From Dehalococcoidia bacterium UBA7891 (GTDB lineage Bacteria; Chloroflexota; Dehalococcoidia; Lucifugimonadales; UBA826), in assembly GCA_002500485.1 (NCBI GenBank), contig DLRJ01000151.1, positions 856 through 11,537 on the forward strand: DNA of 10,682 nt. The letters run 5' to 3'. Positions 1 through 6,914 of this stretch are shown here, in pieces. Both the position numbers and the translations under genes were made by a program. The notes under the pieces were generated by a model. The model saw nothing but the letters and a program-made list of their open reading frames with translations. It was not told the DNA's origin and ran no database searches. Every line of letters starts with the position of its first letter. Position 1 is the first letter of the stretch.

Positions 1-294
1 TTTGGACTATGTTTTCATGCCGACTTGAAATCCATAGATGAACCTATAGATATGGTGGATGTTTTTCGTTCTAGTGATGCTATTATGGGTATTGCTGAGG
101 AGGCTATAGAAATAGGAGCCAAAGTATTATGGACTCAGTTGGATATTATTAATGAAGAAGCAGCGAGTCTTGCTGAAAAAGCGGGCCTAAAAGTTGTCAT
201 GAATCGATGTCCCAAAATGGAATTAGCCAAGCCATTTCTGGCCCCTGGCGTTTGGAGTATCCGGACTGGAAAAAAAGAAGTAATTGTTAATTAA
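1..294 (+). CDS. CoA-binding domain protein (3' part; start lies before the window)
   Basis: The frame is open from base 1, and the first residues (FGLCFHADL) fit the family, so this is a gene cut by the window edge and not one that starts at the TTG at 25. The visible 97 residues match the C-terminal two thirds of the small CoA_binding_2 (YccU-like, Rossmann-fold) family, usually about 135-145 residues. Family-like stretches are IDMVDVFR (visible residues 16-23), the EEAIEIGAKVLWTQ segment (33-46), NEEAASLAEKAGL (51-63) and VVMNRCPK (65-72). Family members bind CoA or a similar nucleotide, but their physiological role is poorly defined. They are presumably cytoplasmic; no membrane segment is visible. 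The stop is six bases before the crotonase gene, which suggests co-transcription and fits a shared link to CoA thioesters. No enzymatic activity can be assigned. Confidence 0.85.
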   Translation, partial: FGLCFHADLKSIDEPIDMVDVFRSSDAIMGIAEEAIEIGAKVLWTQLDIINEEAASLAEKAGLKVVMNRCPKMELAKPFLAPGVWSIRTGKKEVIVN

Positions 295-300
295 ATTATT

Positions 301-1098
301 ATGGTAGACGACGCCAGCATACTACATGTCGAACACACTGATGAAGGCGTGTTACGACTCACAATGGACGATCAGCATAGTAGAAATGCCTTATCAGAGA
401 GTATGATGAAATCTTTGATTGAAGAGTTAACAAAAGTTTCCTCAAACGATGCCGTTAGAGTCGTTGTTATTGCTTCCAATGGCCCGGTATTTAGTGCCGG
501 ACATGATTTAAAGCAAATAACCAAAGTTAGAAATCAAAATGATTTTGGAGAAGAATACTTTAAAAAATTATTTGATACGTGTTCGGCATTGATGAAACTA
601 ATTGTTGCATGTCCTAGACCAGTGATTGCTGAAGTATCAGGTATAGCGACTGCAGCAGGGTGTCAGTTGGTTGCTAGTTGTGACCTTGCTACCTCTTCAG
701 ATTCAGCACAGTTTGCTACACCGGGAGTGAATATCGGTTTGTTTTGTTCCACTCCTATGGTTGCACTGTCTCGAAATGTAAGTAAGAAACATGCGATGGA
801 AATGCTTTTAACTGGAGACATGATTAATGCAAAAAAAGCAAAAGAGATTGGCTTAATAAATAATTATTTTCAAACTGAAGAATTAACTAAGGAGACTATG
901 GTTTTAGCTAACAAAATCGCTAGCAAAGCATCCACTACGGTGTCTGTGGGTAAAGGCGCTTTTTATACTCAGTCTGAATTAGATTTATATGCAGCTTACG
1001 AATACACCTCTCAGGTAATGGTGAAAAATATACTTCAGGAAGATGCTAAAGAGGGTATTGACGCATTCCTTGAAAAGCGATCTCCTGAATGGGAATGA
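301..1098 (+). CDS. Enoyl-CoA hydratase/isomerase (crotonase) family protein, ECHDC3-like
   Basis: This 265-residue protein has a full-length crotonase fold. FSAGHDL (64-70) forms the first oxyanion-hole segment, TAAGCQLVASCD (117-128) the second, and FATPGVNIGLFCSTP (138-152) the following loop. This pattern resembles the ECHDC3 branch more than ordinary enoyl-CoA hydratases. The two glutamates that activate water in classical hydratases (Glu144 and Glu164 in the rat enzyme) appear as Gln122 and Gly142. Canonical hydration is therefore unlikely, while CoA-thioester binding and oxyanion stabilisation should be kept. The precise reaction is unknown. The ATG at 301 is used because beta strand 1 begins at once after it; no clear Shine-Dalgarno sequence precedes it, so translation may depend on the upstream gene six bases away. 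The 3' end overlaps the amidohydrolase start. Family assignment is firm; substrate is not. Confidence 0.93.
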   Translation: MVDDASILHVEHTDEGVLRLTMDDQHSRNALSESMMKSLIEELTKVSSNDAVRVVVIASNGPVFSAGHDLKQITKVRNQNDFGEEYFKKLFDTCSALMKLIVACPRPVIAEVSGIATAAGCQLVASCDLATSSDSAQFATPGVNIGLFCSTPMVALSRNVSKKHAMEMLLTGDMINAKKAKEIGLINNYFQTEELTKETMVLANKIASKASTTVSVGKGAFYTQSELDLYAAYEYTSQVMVKNILQEDAKEGIDAFLEKRSPEWE

Positions 1099-1865
1099 AC
1101 GACACAACAAAACTCCCCATTTTCGACAGCCATTTTCATATCATTAGTAAGGGGTACCCTCTTGAATTAAACGATGGATATCTTCCAGATGAGTTTAGTA
1201 TCAACGATTACTATGAACGCATTTGTAGTTACACTTCAGTAGGTGGAGCTGTAGTATCTGGCTCATTTCAAGGATTTGACCAAACATATTTACTTGCGGC
1301 CTTGAAGACGTTAGGGTCAGGGTTTGTAGGTGTAACCCAGCTCCCTGCAACTGTGAGTGATGAAGAAATATTGAATTTAGACAACCATGGGATTAGAGCG
1401 GTAAGATTTAATTTAAACAGGGGAGGATCCGCCGGAGCCGAAGATTTGATCTCTATGGCTACGAGGATCTATGATCTAGTCGGATGGCATGTGGAACTAT
1501 ATCTAGGACCCGAGTCACTCTCTCAATTGCAGGATAAAATCCCTGCTTTGCCCAAAGTTTGTATTGACCACCTAGGTGTATCTGATTCTAATCTTGAAAT
1601 CCTTTTAAATCTTATTCGAGATGGATTGGCTGTTAAAGCTACTGGTTTTGGGCGGGTAGATCTTAATGTAGAGGAAGCCATAACGAAAATACATAAAGTG
1701 AGCCCGGATTCGTTGATGTTTGGGACTGATTTACCTTCCACTCGGGCACGCCGAGTATATTCGGATCAAGACTTTTACACAGTACTTGATGTGTTGGGTG
1801 AAAATGAAGCCCAGAAAGTGTTTAGTGAAAATGCCATAAACTTCTATGGAGTAGAAAAAACTTGA
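1089..1865 (+). CDS. Amidohydrolase family 2 (TIM-barrel metal-dependent hydrolase)
   Basis: This 258-residue protein belongs to the amidohydrolase_2 group (COG3618-like; relatives include 2-pyrone-4,6-dicarboxylate lactonase). Metal and active-site motifs are in order: DSHFHI (13-18, the HxH of strand 1), GWHVELY (132-138), IDHLG with His161, and FGTDLPSTR (211-219) with the strand-8 Asp214. SENAINFYG (246-254) is the usual C-terminal helix. GGAVVSGSFQGFDQ (52-65) and VRFNLNRGG resemble a subfamily of uncharacterised hydrolases. Such enzymes open lactones or amides or decarboxylate ring acids; the substrate cannot be read here. ATG occurs at 1089 and at 1095. The second gives the classic four-base ATGA overlap with the crotonase stop and may be the true start; the two differ by two residues. 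The overlap implies translational coupling and a related job. It is followed 32 bases later by purD. Confidence 0.9.
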   Translation: MGMNDTTKLPIFDSHFHIISKGYPLELNDGYLPDEFSINDYYERICSYTSVGGAVVSGSFQGFDQTYLLAALKTLGSGFVGVTQLPATVSDEEILNLDNHGIRAVRFNLNRGGSAGAEDLISMATRIYDLVGWHVELYLGPESLSQLQDKIPALPKVCIDHLGVSDSNLEILLNLIRDGLAVKATGFGRVDLNVEEAITKIHKVSPDSLMFGTDLPSTRARRVYSDQDFYTVLDVLGENEAQKVFSENAINFYGVEKT

Positions 1866-1882
1866 GCATAACAATATCATTT

Positions 1883-1888
1883 GGAAGG
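1883..1888 (+). promoter_or_regulatory. Shine-Dalgarno site fixing the TTG start of purD
   Basis: GGAAGG lies nine bases before the TTG at 1898. It is the clearest ribosome binding site on the plus strand of this window. The TTG immediately precedes the expected PurD N-terminus (KILLIGSGGREHA), and there is no ATG nearby in frame, so the site settles a non-ATG start. Confidence 0.75.
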
Positions 1889-1897
1889 TAATCGAGC

Positions 1898-3154
1898 TTG
1901 AAAATACTGCTTATTGGTAGTGGTGGCAGGGAGCATGCCATTGCCTGGAAAATTAATCAGAGTCCTAAACTAGAAAAGCTATTCATAGCTCCCGGAAATG
2001 CCGGTACGAAATCAATTGGCACTAATGTCGAAATTGCAGACACAGACATTGAAGCACTGAAAAATTTTGCCTTGGCGAGAGAAATTGATTTAACTATAGT
2101 CGGGCCAGAAGCTCCCTTGGCTTTGGGCATAGTGGATGTTTTTGTGAAGTCAGGACTTCCTATTTTTGGACCAACAGCTTCTGCCTCCAAGTTGGAATCC
2201 AGTAAGTCTTTCGCAAAAGATGTTATGGAAAAATGGGATATCCCAACCGCCTCACACAAAGTTTTTCGGGATTCTGAGAGTGCTAATTCATACCTGGAAA
2301 GCCTGAATTCTTTTCCTACGGTTTTAAAGGCCGACGGATTGGCAGCAGGTAAAGGTGTATATATTTGCAAAGATCAATCCGAAGCGATATCTGCACTTAA
2401 AGATGTAATGGTTACAAAGGTGTTTGGTGATGCAGGAACAACATTGGTGATAGAAGAGTTTCTAGTCGGTTGGGAGCTGAGTGTGTTTGCATTTACGGAT
2501 GGAGAATCTATTTCTGATCTAGTTGCTGCTTGTGATTACAAAAGGATCGGGGAAGGAGATACAGGACCCAATACAGGAGGTATGGGGGCATTTTCTCCAC
2601 CTCGGGTTTGGGACCAAAACTTAAAGAATGAAATTAGAGATTTGGTGATAAGTCCAATTGTTGAAGCAATGAGAACTGACCATGAGCCTTTCATTGGGAC
2701 AATATTTGCGGGCATGATGATTACAGCGGAAGGTCCCAAAGTTGTGGAGTTCAATTGTAGGTTGGGAGATCCGGAAACTCAGGCTATTTTGCCACTCCTT
2801 AGAACTGATATTTTGGAGATATTCGAAAGCTGTGTGAATAGACGATTGAACTCCATTAAGGTTGACTGGAGAAAAGATGCGAGTGTTGCTGTAGTATTGG
2901 CATCAGGTGGATATCCTTCGACATACACGACGGGTTACCCAATCGATGGGCTGGCATTAGATAGAGATTCGGTAAATGTATTCCATGCTGGAACAAAGCT
3001 AGACGGGGAAGGTAAAATTATTACTAATGGAGGGCGGGTACTTGCTGTTAATGCTTTGGCACCAGATATCAATCAAGCAGCTGAAGTAGTGTACGAAAAT
3101 ATCCGTGAAATCACCTTTAGCAATATGTACTATAGGACAGATATAGCGAAATAA
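1898..3154 (+). CDS. purD: Phosphoribosylamine--glycine ligase (GAR synthetase)
   Basis: PurD joins 5-phosphoribosylamine and glycine with ATP to give GAR, step 2 of de novo purine synthesis in the cytoplasm. The 418 residues match the usual 420-430. The N-domain begins GSGGREHA (7-14) and contains VGPEAPLA (68-75). The ATP-grasp core has KADGLAAGKGV (144-154), an EEFL segment followed by GWELS (191-195), and DYKR then GDTGPNTGGMGAFSP (220-234). The metal- and ATP-binding signature EFNCRLGDPETQ is at 284-295, and the C-domain ends with FHAGT and GGRVLAVNA. All core motifs are intact. Translation starts at TTG with a strong GGAAGG site upstream. purB follows after 30 bases and continues the pathway. 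No riboswitch or PurR-like operator is visible in the 32-base gap upstream, so expression probably comes from a promoter further upstream. Confidence 0.98.
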   Translation: MKILLIGSGGREHAIAWKINQSPKLEKLFIAPGNAGTKSIGTNVEIADTDIEALKNFALAREIDLTIVGPEAPLALGIVDVFVKSGLPIFGPTASASKLESSKSFAKDVMEKWDIPTASHKVFRDSESANSYLESLNSFPTVLKADGLAAGKGVYICKDQSEAISALKDVMVTKVFGDAGTTLVIEEFLVGWELSVFAFTDGESISDLVAACDYKRIGEGDTGPNTGGMGAFSPPRVWDQNLKNEIRDLVISPIVEAMRTDHEPFIGTIFAGMMITAEGPKVVEFNCRLGDPETQAILPLLRTDILEIFESCVNRRLNSIKVDWRKDASVAVVLASGGYPSTYTTGYPIDGLALDRDSVNVFHAGTKLDGEGKIITNGGRVLAVNALAPDINQAAEVVYENIREITFSNMYYRTDIAK

Positions 3155-3184
3155 ATTCGAAATTTTTTGGTTTAGAGAAAATTA

Positions 3185-4477
3185 ATGATTGACCGTTACA
3201 CCCGGCCTAAGATGAAGTCCGTTTGGTCGGATAAAAATAAATATGACAAGTGGCTAAAAATAGAGATAGCCGTCTGTGAGGCTTGGAATAAAGCAGGACT
3301 GATTCCTGATGATGATATAGTCAAAATCAGAAAGGCTAATTATGACTTTGATCTATTTTATGAAATATTGGATCGTACAAAGCACGATATGACTGCTTTT
3401 TTGCAGTCTACGACGGCCAACTTGGGACCAGAAGGGCGCTGGTTGCACCAGGGGCTTACTACAAGTGATGTTTGGGATACAGCGACAAGCCTACAATTGG
3501 TCGAAGCTGCGCAACTTTTAGATTTTGAATTAGAACAACTAGAAGCCGCACTGAAACAAACGGCGATTAAACATAAAAATACTCTGATGATGGGTCGGAC
3601 CCACGGGGTTCATGCAGAGCCTATTACTTTCGGGCTGAAAATTGCTCTTTGGTGGGATGAAGTGAAGCGTGGTAGGAAAAGACTTCATGAAGCTACCGGC
3701 AGCATATCTGTCGGAAAGCTTTCAGGTCCTGTTGGCACGCATGCTACGGCTCCACCATCGATTGAAAAGGATGTTTGCGATCTTCTCGGCTTGTCCCCTG
3801 CACCGATCTCTAATCAGGTTATCCAAAGGGATCGGCATGCACATTTTATTACAACCTTGGCCTTGGTTGCCGCAACACTTGAAAAAATCGCCACTGAAAT
3901 TAGGGGCTTACAAAGGACAGAAATTAGGGAGGTAGAGGAACCATTTACAGAAGGTCAAACAGGGTCCTCCTCAATGCCACATAAAAGAAATCCGGAATTG
4001 ACTGAGAGAGTATGTGGTTTGGCTAGGCTTATTAGGGGTCATTCAATAACCGCTATGGAAAATGTGGCGTTATGGGGTGAAAGGGATATTAGCCACTCAT
4101 CTGCTGAAAGATTGATACTACCCGATTCTTGCCTGGCATTAGATTACATTACGAATTTACTGACGGGGGTAATAAAGGGACTCCGAATTTATGAGGACCG
4201 TATGTTGGAAAATATGGAACTCACTAAAGGTTTGTTATTTTCTCAGCGGACCATGCTTTTGCTAATAGAAAAAGGACTTGCAAGAGAGGATTCCTACAAG
4301 ATTGTTCAGGAAAATTCCATGAAAACTTGGGACAATGGGTTGGATTTTAGAGAATTAATATCAAATGATCATAGGGTGACTGACATAGTGTCCCCTCAAG
4401 AATTAGCTGATCTTTTCGATTATTCTCATTACACAAAGTACGTTGATGAAATTTTCGATAAGGCCTTTCTTAGTTAG
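3185..4477 (+). CDS. purB: Adenylosuccinate lyase
   Basis: PurB performs two beta-eliminations of fumarate: SAICAR to AICAR, and adenylosuccinate to AMP. It belongs to the fumarase/aspartase superfamily and normally acts as a homotetramer with shared active sites. Its 430 residues match the short Bacillus-type enzyme. RYTRPKM (4-10) is the typical start. KHDMTAF (66-72), HQGLTTSD (88-95) and GRTHGVHAEP (137-146) carry the His residues equivalent to B. subtilis His68, His89 and His141. The superfamily signature GSSSMPHKRNP (260-270) includes the mobile catalytic serine loop. Nothing is missing. The start ATG has only a weak AGAG site seven bases upstream. The gene sits 30 bases after purD and two bases before purC, which makes the next enzyme's product its own substrate. 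Confidence 0.98.
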   Translation: MIDRYTRPKMKSVWSDKNKYDKWLKIEIAVCEAWNKAGLIPDDDIVKIRKANYDFDLFYEILDRTKHDMTAFLQSTTANLGPEGRWLHQGLTTSDVWDTATSLQLVEAAQLLDFELEQLEAALKQTAIKHKNTLMMGRTHGVHAEPITFGLKIALWWDEVKRGRKRLHEATGSISVGKLSGPVGTHATAPPSIEKDVCDLLGLSPAPISNQVIQRDRHAHFITTLALVAATLEKIATEIRGLQRTEIREVEEPFTEGQTGSSSMPHKRNPELTERVCGLARLIRGHSITAMENVALWGERDISHSSAERLILPDSCLALDYITNLLTGVIKGLRIYEDRMLENMELTKGLLFSQRTMLLLIEKGLAREDSYKIVQENSMKTWDNGLDFRELISNDHRVTDIVSPQELADLFDYSHYTKYVDEIFDKAFLS

Positions 4478-4479
4478 CT

Positions 4480-5370
4480 ATGTCAATCGATAGTTCGGAC
4501 ATTTTATTAGAATCAAATGTTGCTAAATTGGTACACCGAGGCAAGGTACGCGACACGCATTCAATCGATGAAGAAACTTTACTTATGGTATCCACTGACA
4601 GGGTATCTGCTTACGACGTTGTGATGCCTAATGCGATACCAGGGAAAGGGGCAATACTAAATCAGATGTCGGTGTTCTGGTTTGGAATGACAAACCATAT
4701 CGTTCCTAATCATTTGATCAATTTTGCAATGGATATGGAGGATATGGGTCTTTCGGAAGCCGTACGCCGTAGATCCATGATAGTAAAAAAGGCAGAGAGG
4801 ATCGACATTGAATGTGTGGCTCGAGGATACATAACAGGATCTGCTCTTCAGGAATACGAAGATAACGGGATGATAGCCGGAGTTTCCATGCCTACAGGTA
4901 TGAAGGAAGGGGACCTTTTTGAACGTCCAATCTTTACCCCTGCCACCAAAGCTGAAACTGGCCATGACGAGAATATATCCATAGAGAAGATGGAGGATAT
5001 GATTGGGGGAGAATTGACCCACTTGCTGCAACAGATGACGTTGGAAGTATACCGATTTGCCCACGGATATGCCCTGAATAAGGATATAATTATTGCTGAT
5101 ACGAAGATGGAATTTGGGTTCATTGACGGCGAATTGAGTTTAATTGATGAATTGTTAACCCCGGATTCCAGTAGGTTCTGGGATAAAAACTTATATTCTC
5201 CAGGTAGTACACAACCGAATTATGATAAGCAATTTGTACGAGATTGGTTAGCTAACCAAGGATGGGATAAAGAACCCCCTGCACCTAAATTACCTGATGA
5301 TATTGTTAACAAAACGAGTATACGATATCGGGAAGCTTTCGATAAACTTACAGAGATAGACCTACGATAA
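4480..5370 (+). CDS. purC: SAICAR synthetase (phosphoribosylaminoimidazole-succinocarboxamide synthase)
   Basis: PurC condenses CAIR with aspartate using ATP to give SAICAR, the substrate of the neighbouring PurB. At 296 residues it resembles the longer, yeast Ade1-like form more than the roughly 240-residue E. coli type. Motifs in order: HRGKVRDTH (19-27, ATP-binding start), STDRVSAYDVVMP (38-50), ECVARGYITGSA (111-122, the family signature), FTPATKAETGHDE (152-164), ADTKMEFG (206-213) and DELLTPDSSRFW (223-234). The C-terminal extension runs through PNYDKQFVRDWL. The start ATG is two bases after the purB stop, so translation is probably coupled. The DUF3105 gene follows after 31 bases. Confidence 0.98.
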   Translation: MSIDSSDILLESNVAKLVHRGKVRDTHSIDEETLLMVSTDRVSAYDVVMPNAIPGKGAILNQMSVFWFGMTNHIVPNHLINFAMDMEDMGLSEAVRRRSMIVKKAERIDIECVARGYITGSALQEYEDNGMIAGVSMPTGMKEGDLFERPIFTPATKAETGHDENISIEKMEDMIGGELTHLLQQMTLEVYRFAHGYALNKDIIIADTKMEFGFIDGELSLIDELLTPDSSRFWDKNLYSPGSTQPNYDKQFVRDWLANQGWDKEPPAPKLPDDIVNKTSIRYREAFDKLTEIDLR

Positions 5371-5401
5371 AAAATTAAATATGGTGTTTTGATAAAAGAA
5401 T

Positions 5402-6049
5402 ATGAGTACACAAAATCCTAAGAATAGACCTACGCCCACCCAAGCTCGCGCTGCCCGTAGAGGGAGAAGACAAAACCGTAGAAAATTTACTAGAGTCTTT
5501 ATAGGTTTGGCGATCGGAGGCGTTGCTCTTTTACTTATATTAGGGCTCATTTTGCCTATGCTTGGTGATTTAGGTAGTTCAGCTGATAAAGTGCCTGATG
5601 GACCAGGAAAGCGGATTGAATCCGACGGGAAGGATCATATTGACGAAGGTTCAGAACATCCAGCATACAGAACTGTACCAGCTGCATCTGGTTGGCACTA
5701 TCCGCAACCGCTTGCTCCCGTTTCATGGGGAATACATACAGAATATATTCCAGAAGAGAAACGAATTCATAACCTTGAGCATGGGGGTATTTCCATAGCA
5801 TATAACTGCGCTGAACCTACTAGCGATGATTGTAAGCAACTAGTTGAGTCACTGGGGAGCATAGTTGGTAGGGCCAGAGAGGCTAATTTGAAAGTAGTAA
5901 TGTCGCCGTATCCGGGGATGCCTACTAAAATAGCTTTGACGGCATGGACTTTTATTGATGCTTTTGATGAGTTTGATGAAGACCGAATAAAAGATTTCAT
6001 AAATTCTCATGAAAGTTCACCGAATGCACCAGAGAGGTTTTCCAACTAG
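5402..6049 (+). CDS. DUF3105 membrane-anchored protein
   Basis: This 215-residue protein has three visible parts. Residues 1-31 are highly basic (many Arg and Lys), 32-54 form one hydrophobic membrane segment, and the rest is a soluble domain predicted by the positive-inside rule to face outward. The soluble part carries the DUF3105 hallmarks: HPAY (86-89), SGWHY (96-100), HNLEHGG (123-129), and a VVMSPYPG block (165-172) followed by ALTAW (178-182). The clustered histidines (His99, His123, His127) could bind a metal, but this is inference. There are two cysteines (136 and 144) eight residues apart in the domain. Function of the family is unknown. It lies between purC (31 bases) and purS (3 bases), so it is very likely co-transcribed with purine genes although nothing in it suggests purine chemistry. 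The ribosome site is weak (AAAAGAA). Confidence 0.88.
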   Translation: MSTQNPKNRPTPTQARAARRGRRQNRRKFTRVFIGLAIGGVALLLILGLILPMLGDLGSSADKVPDGPGKRIESDGKDHIDEGSEHPAYRTVPAASGWHYPQPLAPVSWGIHTEYIPEEKRIHNLEHGGISIAYNCAEPTSDDCKQLVESLGSIVGRAREANLKVVMSPYPGMPTKIALTAWTFIDAFDEFDEDRIKDFINSHESSPNAPERFSN

Positions 6050-6052
6050 ACC

Positions 6053-6304
6053 ATGGCCTTTGCCGCAAATATATACGTTAGTTTGAAATCTACGGTCAGT
6101 GACCCGCAAGGGGCGACTGTTTCAGGAGCCCTGTCCCAGCTGGGGTTTGATTCTGTTAAAGATGTTCGGGTTGGAAAATATATAACATTACACATTGACA
6201 AATCTTCAAAAAAAGAGGCCGAGTCAGTTGTTGCTGATATGTGTGAGCAGTTACTTGCAAACACGGTCATAGAGGAATATAAATTCGAGCTTCAGGAGCT
6301 GTAA
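6053..6304 (+). CDS. purS: Phosphoribosylformylglycinamidine synthase subunit PurS
   Basis: PurS is the small subunit that bridges PurL and the glutaminase PurQ in the three-part FGAM synthase, which converts FGAR to FGAM in step 4 of purine synthesis. The 83 residues match the family length of about 80-85. Typical features are ANIYVSLK (5-12), DPQG (18-21), ALSQLGF (27-33), VKDVRVGKYI (37-46) and the C-terminal IEEYKFELQEL. The start is three bases after the DUF3105 stop, and a possible AGAGAGG site lies about 15 bases upstream inside that gene. purQ and purL normally follow purS; here the next gene is hisB on the opposite strand, so the partners must be elsewhere. The stop directly abuts the hisB stop. 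Confidence 0.95.
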   Translation: MAFAANIYVSLKSTVSDPQGATVSGALSQLGFDSVKDVRVGKYITLHIDKSSKKEAESVVADMCEQLLANTVIEEYKFELQEL

Positions 6305-6307
6305 TCA
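6302..6307. other. Abutting stop codons of convergent purS and hisB
   Basis: The TAA of purS (6302-6304) and the TGA of hisB (6305-6307 on the minus strand) touch without an intervening base. I see no GC-rich stem followed by a T run in either direction here; only short AGCT repeats occur near 6290-6300. Transcripts from both operons must therefore stop inside the opposing gene or by a factor-dependent mechanism. Confidence 0.85.
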
Positions 6308-6901
6308 ACCACTAATTGTACCTTTTGTGCTAGATATGGCTTCCCCTTGCCGTGGGTCAAACGAAAGAGCGGATTTTAGAGATCTGGCGATGCTTTTGAA
6401 TGAGGCCTCTGCAATATGATGGTTGTTTATTCCGGCCATGACTGTAAGGTGTAGGTTGAATCCACCTTCCCGTGAAAAAGTCTCCATAAAATGTCTAATC
6501 AAGTCTGAAGGCAAATCTCCCAAATCACTTTCTGTGAGAGGCGAATCGATGATTGAATACCCTCTCCCACTATAGTCTATGACGGTTAAGACTAATGCTT
6601 CATCCAACGGTACCAATGTGTGGCCCATCCTCACTATCCCCTTACCCTCCCCGACAGCCTCCTTGAAGGACCTTCCCAACACAATGGCTGTATCTTCTAC
6701 AAGGTGATGCCAGCCGACATGAGTGTCACCGGAGGCATAAATTTCAAGATCAATTAATCCATGCCGAGAAATTTGAGCTAACAAATGGTCGAACATTCCA
6801 TTACCGGATTCAACTTTGTAATTACCGGTACCATCCAAGTTTACCTTTACTGATATGTCGGTTTCGGTAGTTTTCCTTTTGTTTTCAGAGGTTCTACTCA
6901 T
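6305..6901 (-). CDS. hisB: Imidazoleglycerol-phosphate dehydratase
   Basis: HisB dehydrates imidazoleglycerol phosphate to imidazoleacetol phosphate, the substrate of HisC next door. This is the single-function form of 198 residues, without the phosphatase domain found in enterobacteria. The two manganese-binding repeats are present: HHLVED (65-70) and HHIAEA (161-166). Other family marks are TETDISV (12-18), MFDHLLAQISRHGLIDL (36-52), VPLDEAL (97-103), SGRGY (111-115) and STKG (191-194). The usual D-x-HHT before and within the first motif reads V-G-W-HHL; this looks like a lineage variant because all metal ligands remain. The ATG is 13 bases after the hisC stop with a modest GGGA site. It is the last gene of this his block. 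Confidence 0.97.
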   Translation of the reverse strand: MSRTSENKRKTTETDISVKVNLDGTGNYKVESGNGMFDHLLAQISRHGLIDLEIYASGDTHVGWHHLVEDTAIVLGRSFKEAVGEGKGIVRMGHTLVPLDEALVLTVIDYSGRGYSIIDSPLTESDLGDLPSDLIRHFMETFSREGGFNLHLTVMAGINNHHIAEASFKSIARSLKSALSFDPRQGEAISSTKGTISG

Positions 6902-6914
6902 TTTTATTATCCCG

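Noticed and set aside
1866..1897. Purine riboswitch or PurR box upstream of purD
   Set aside because: The gap is only 32 bases and holds just the ribosome site. No aptamer-sized leader or inverted operator is present.
1957..2370. 137-codon minus-strand frame opposite purD
   Set aside because: It is an antisense shadow of intact purD, with no recognisable motifs and no ribosome site.
3155..3184. T-run after TTCGAA between purD and purB as a terminator
   Set aside because: TTCGAA is only a six-base palindrome with no loop or GC-rich stem, and purB follows directly in the same pathway.
4657..5064. 135-codon minus-strand frame opposite purC
   Set aside because: It lies fully inside the well-conserved purC, and its composition looks like a random antisense reading.
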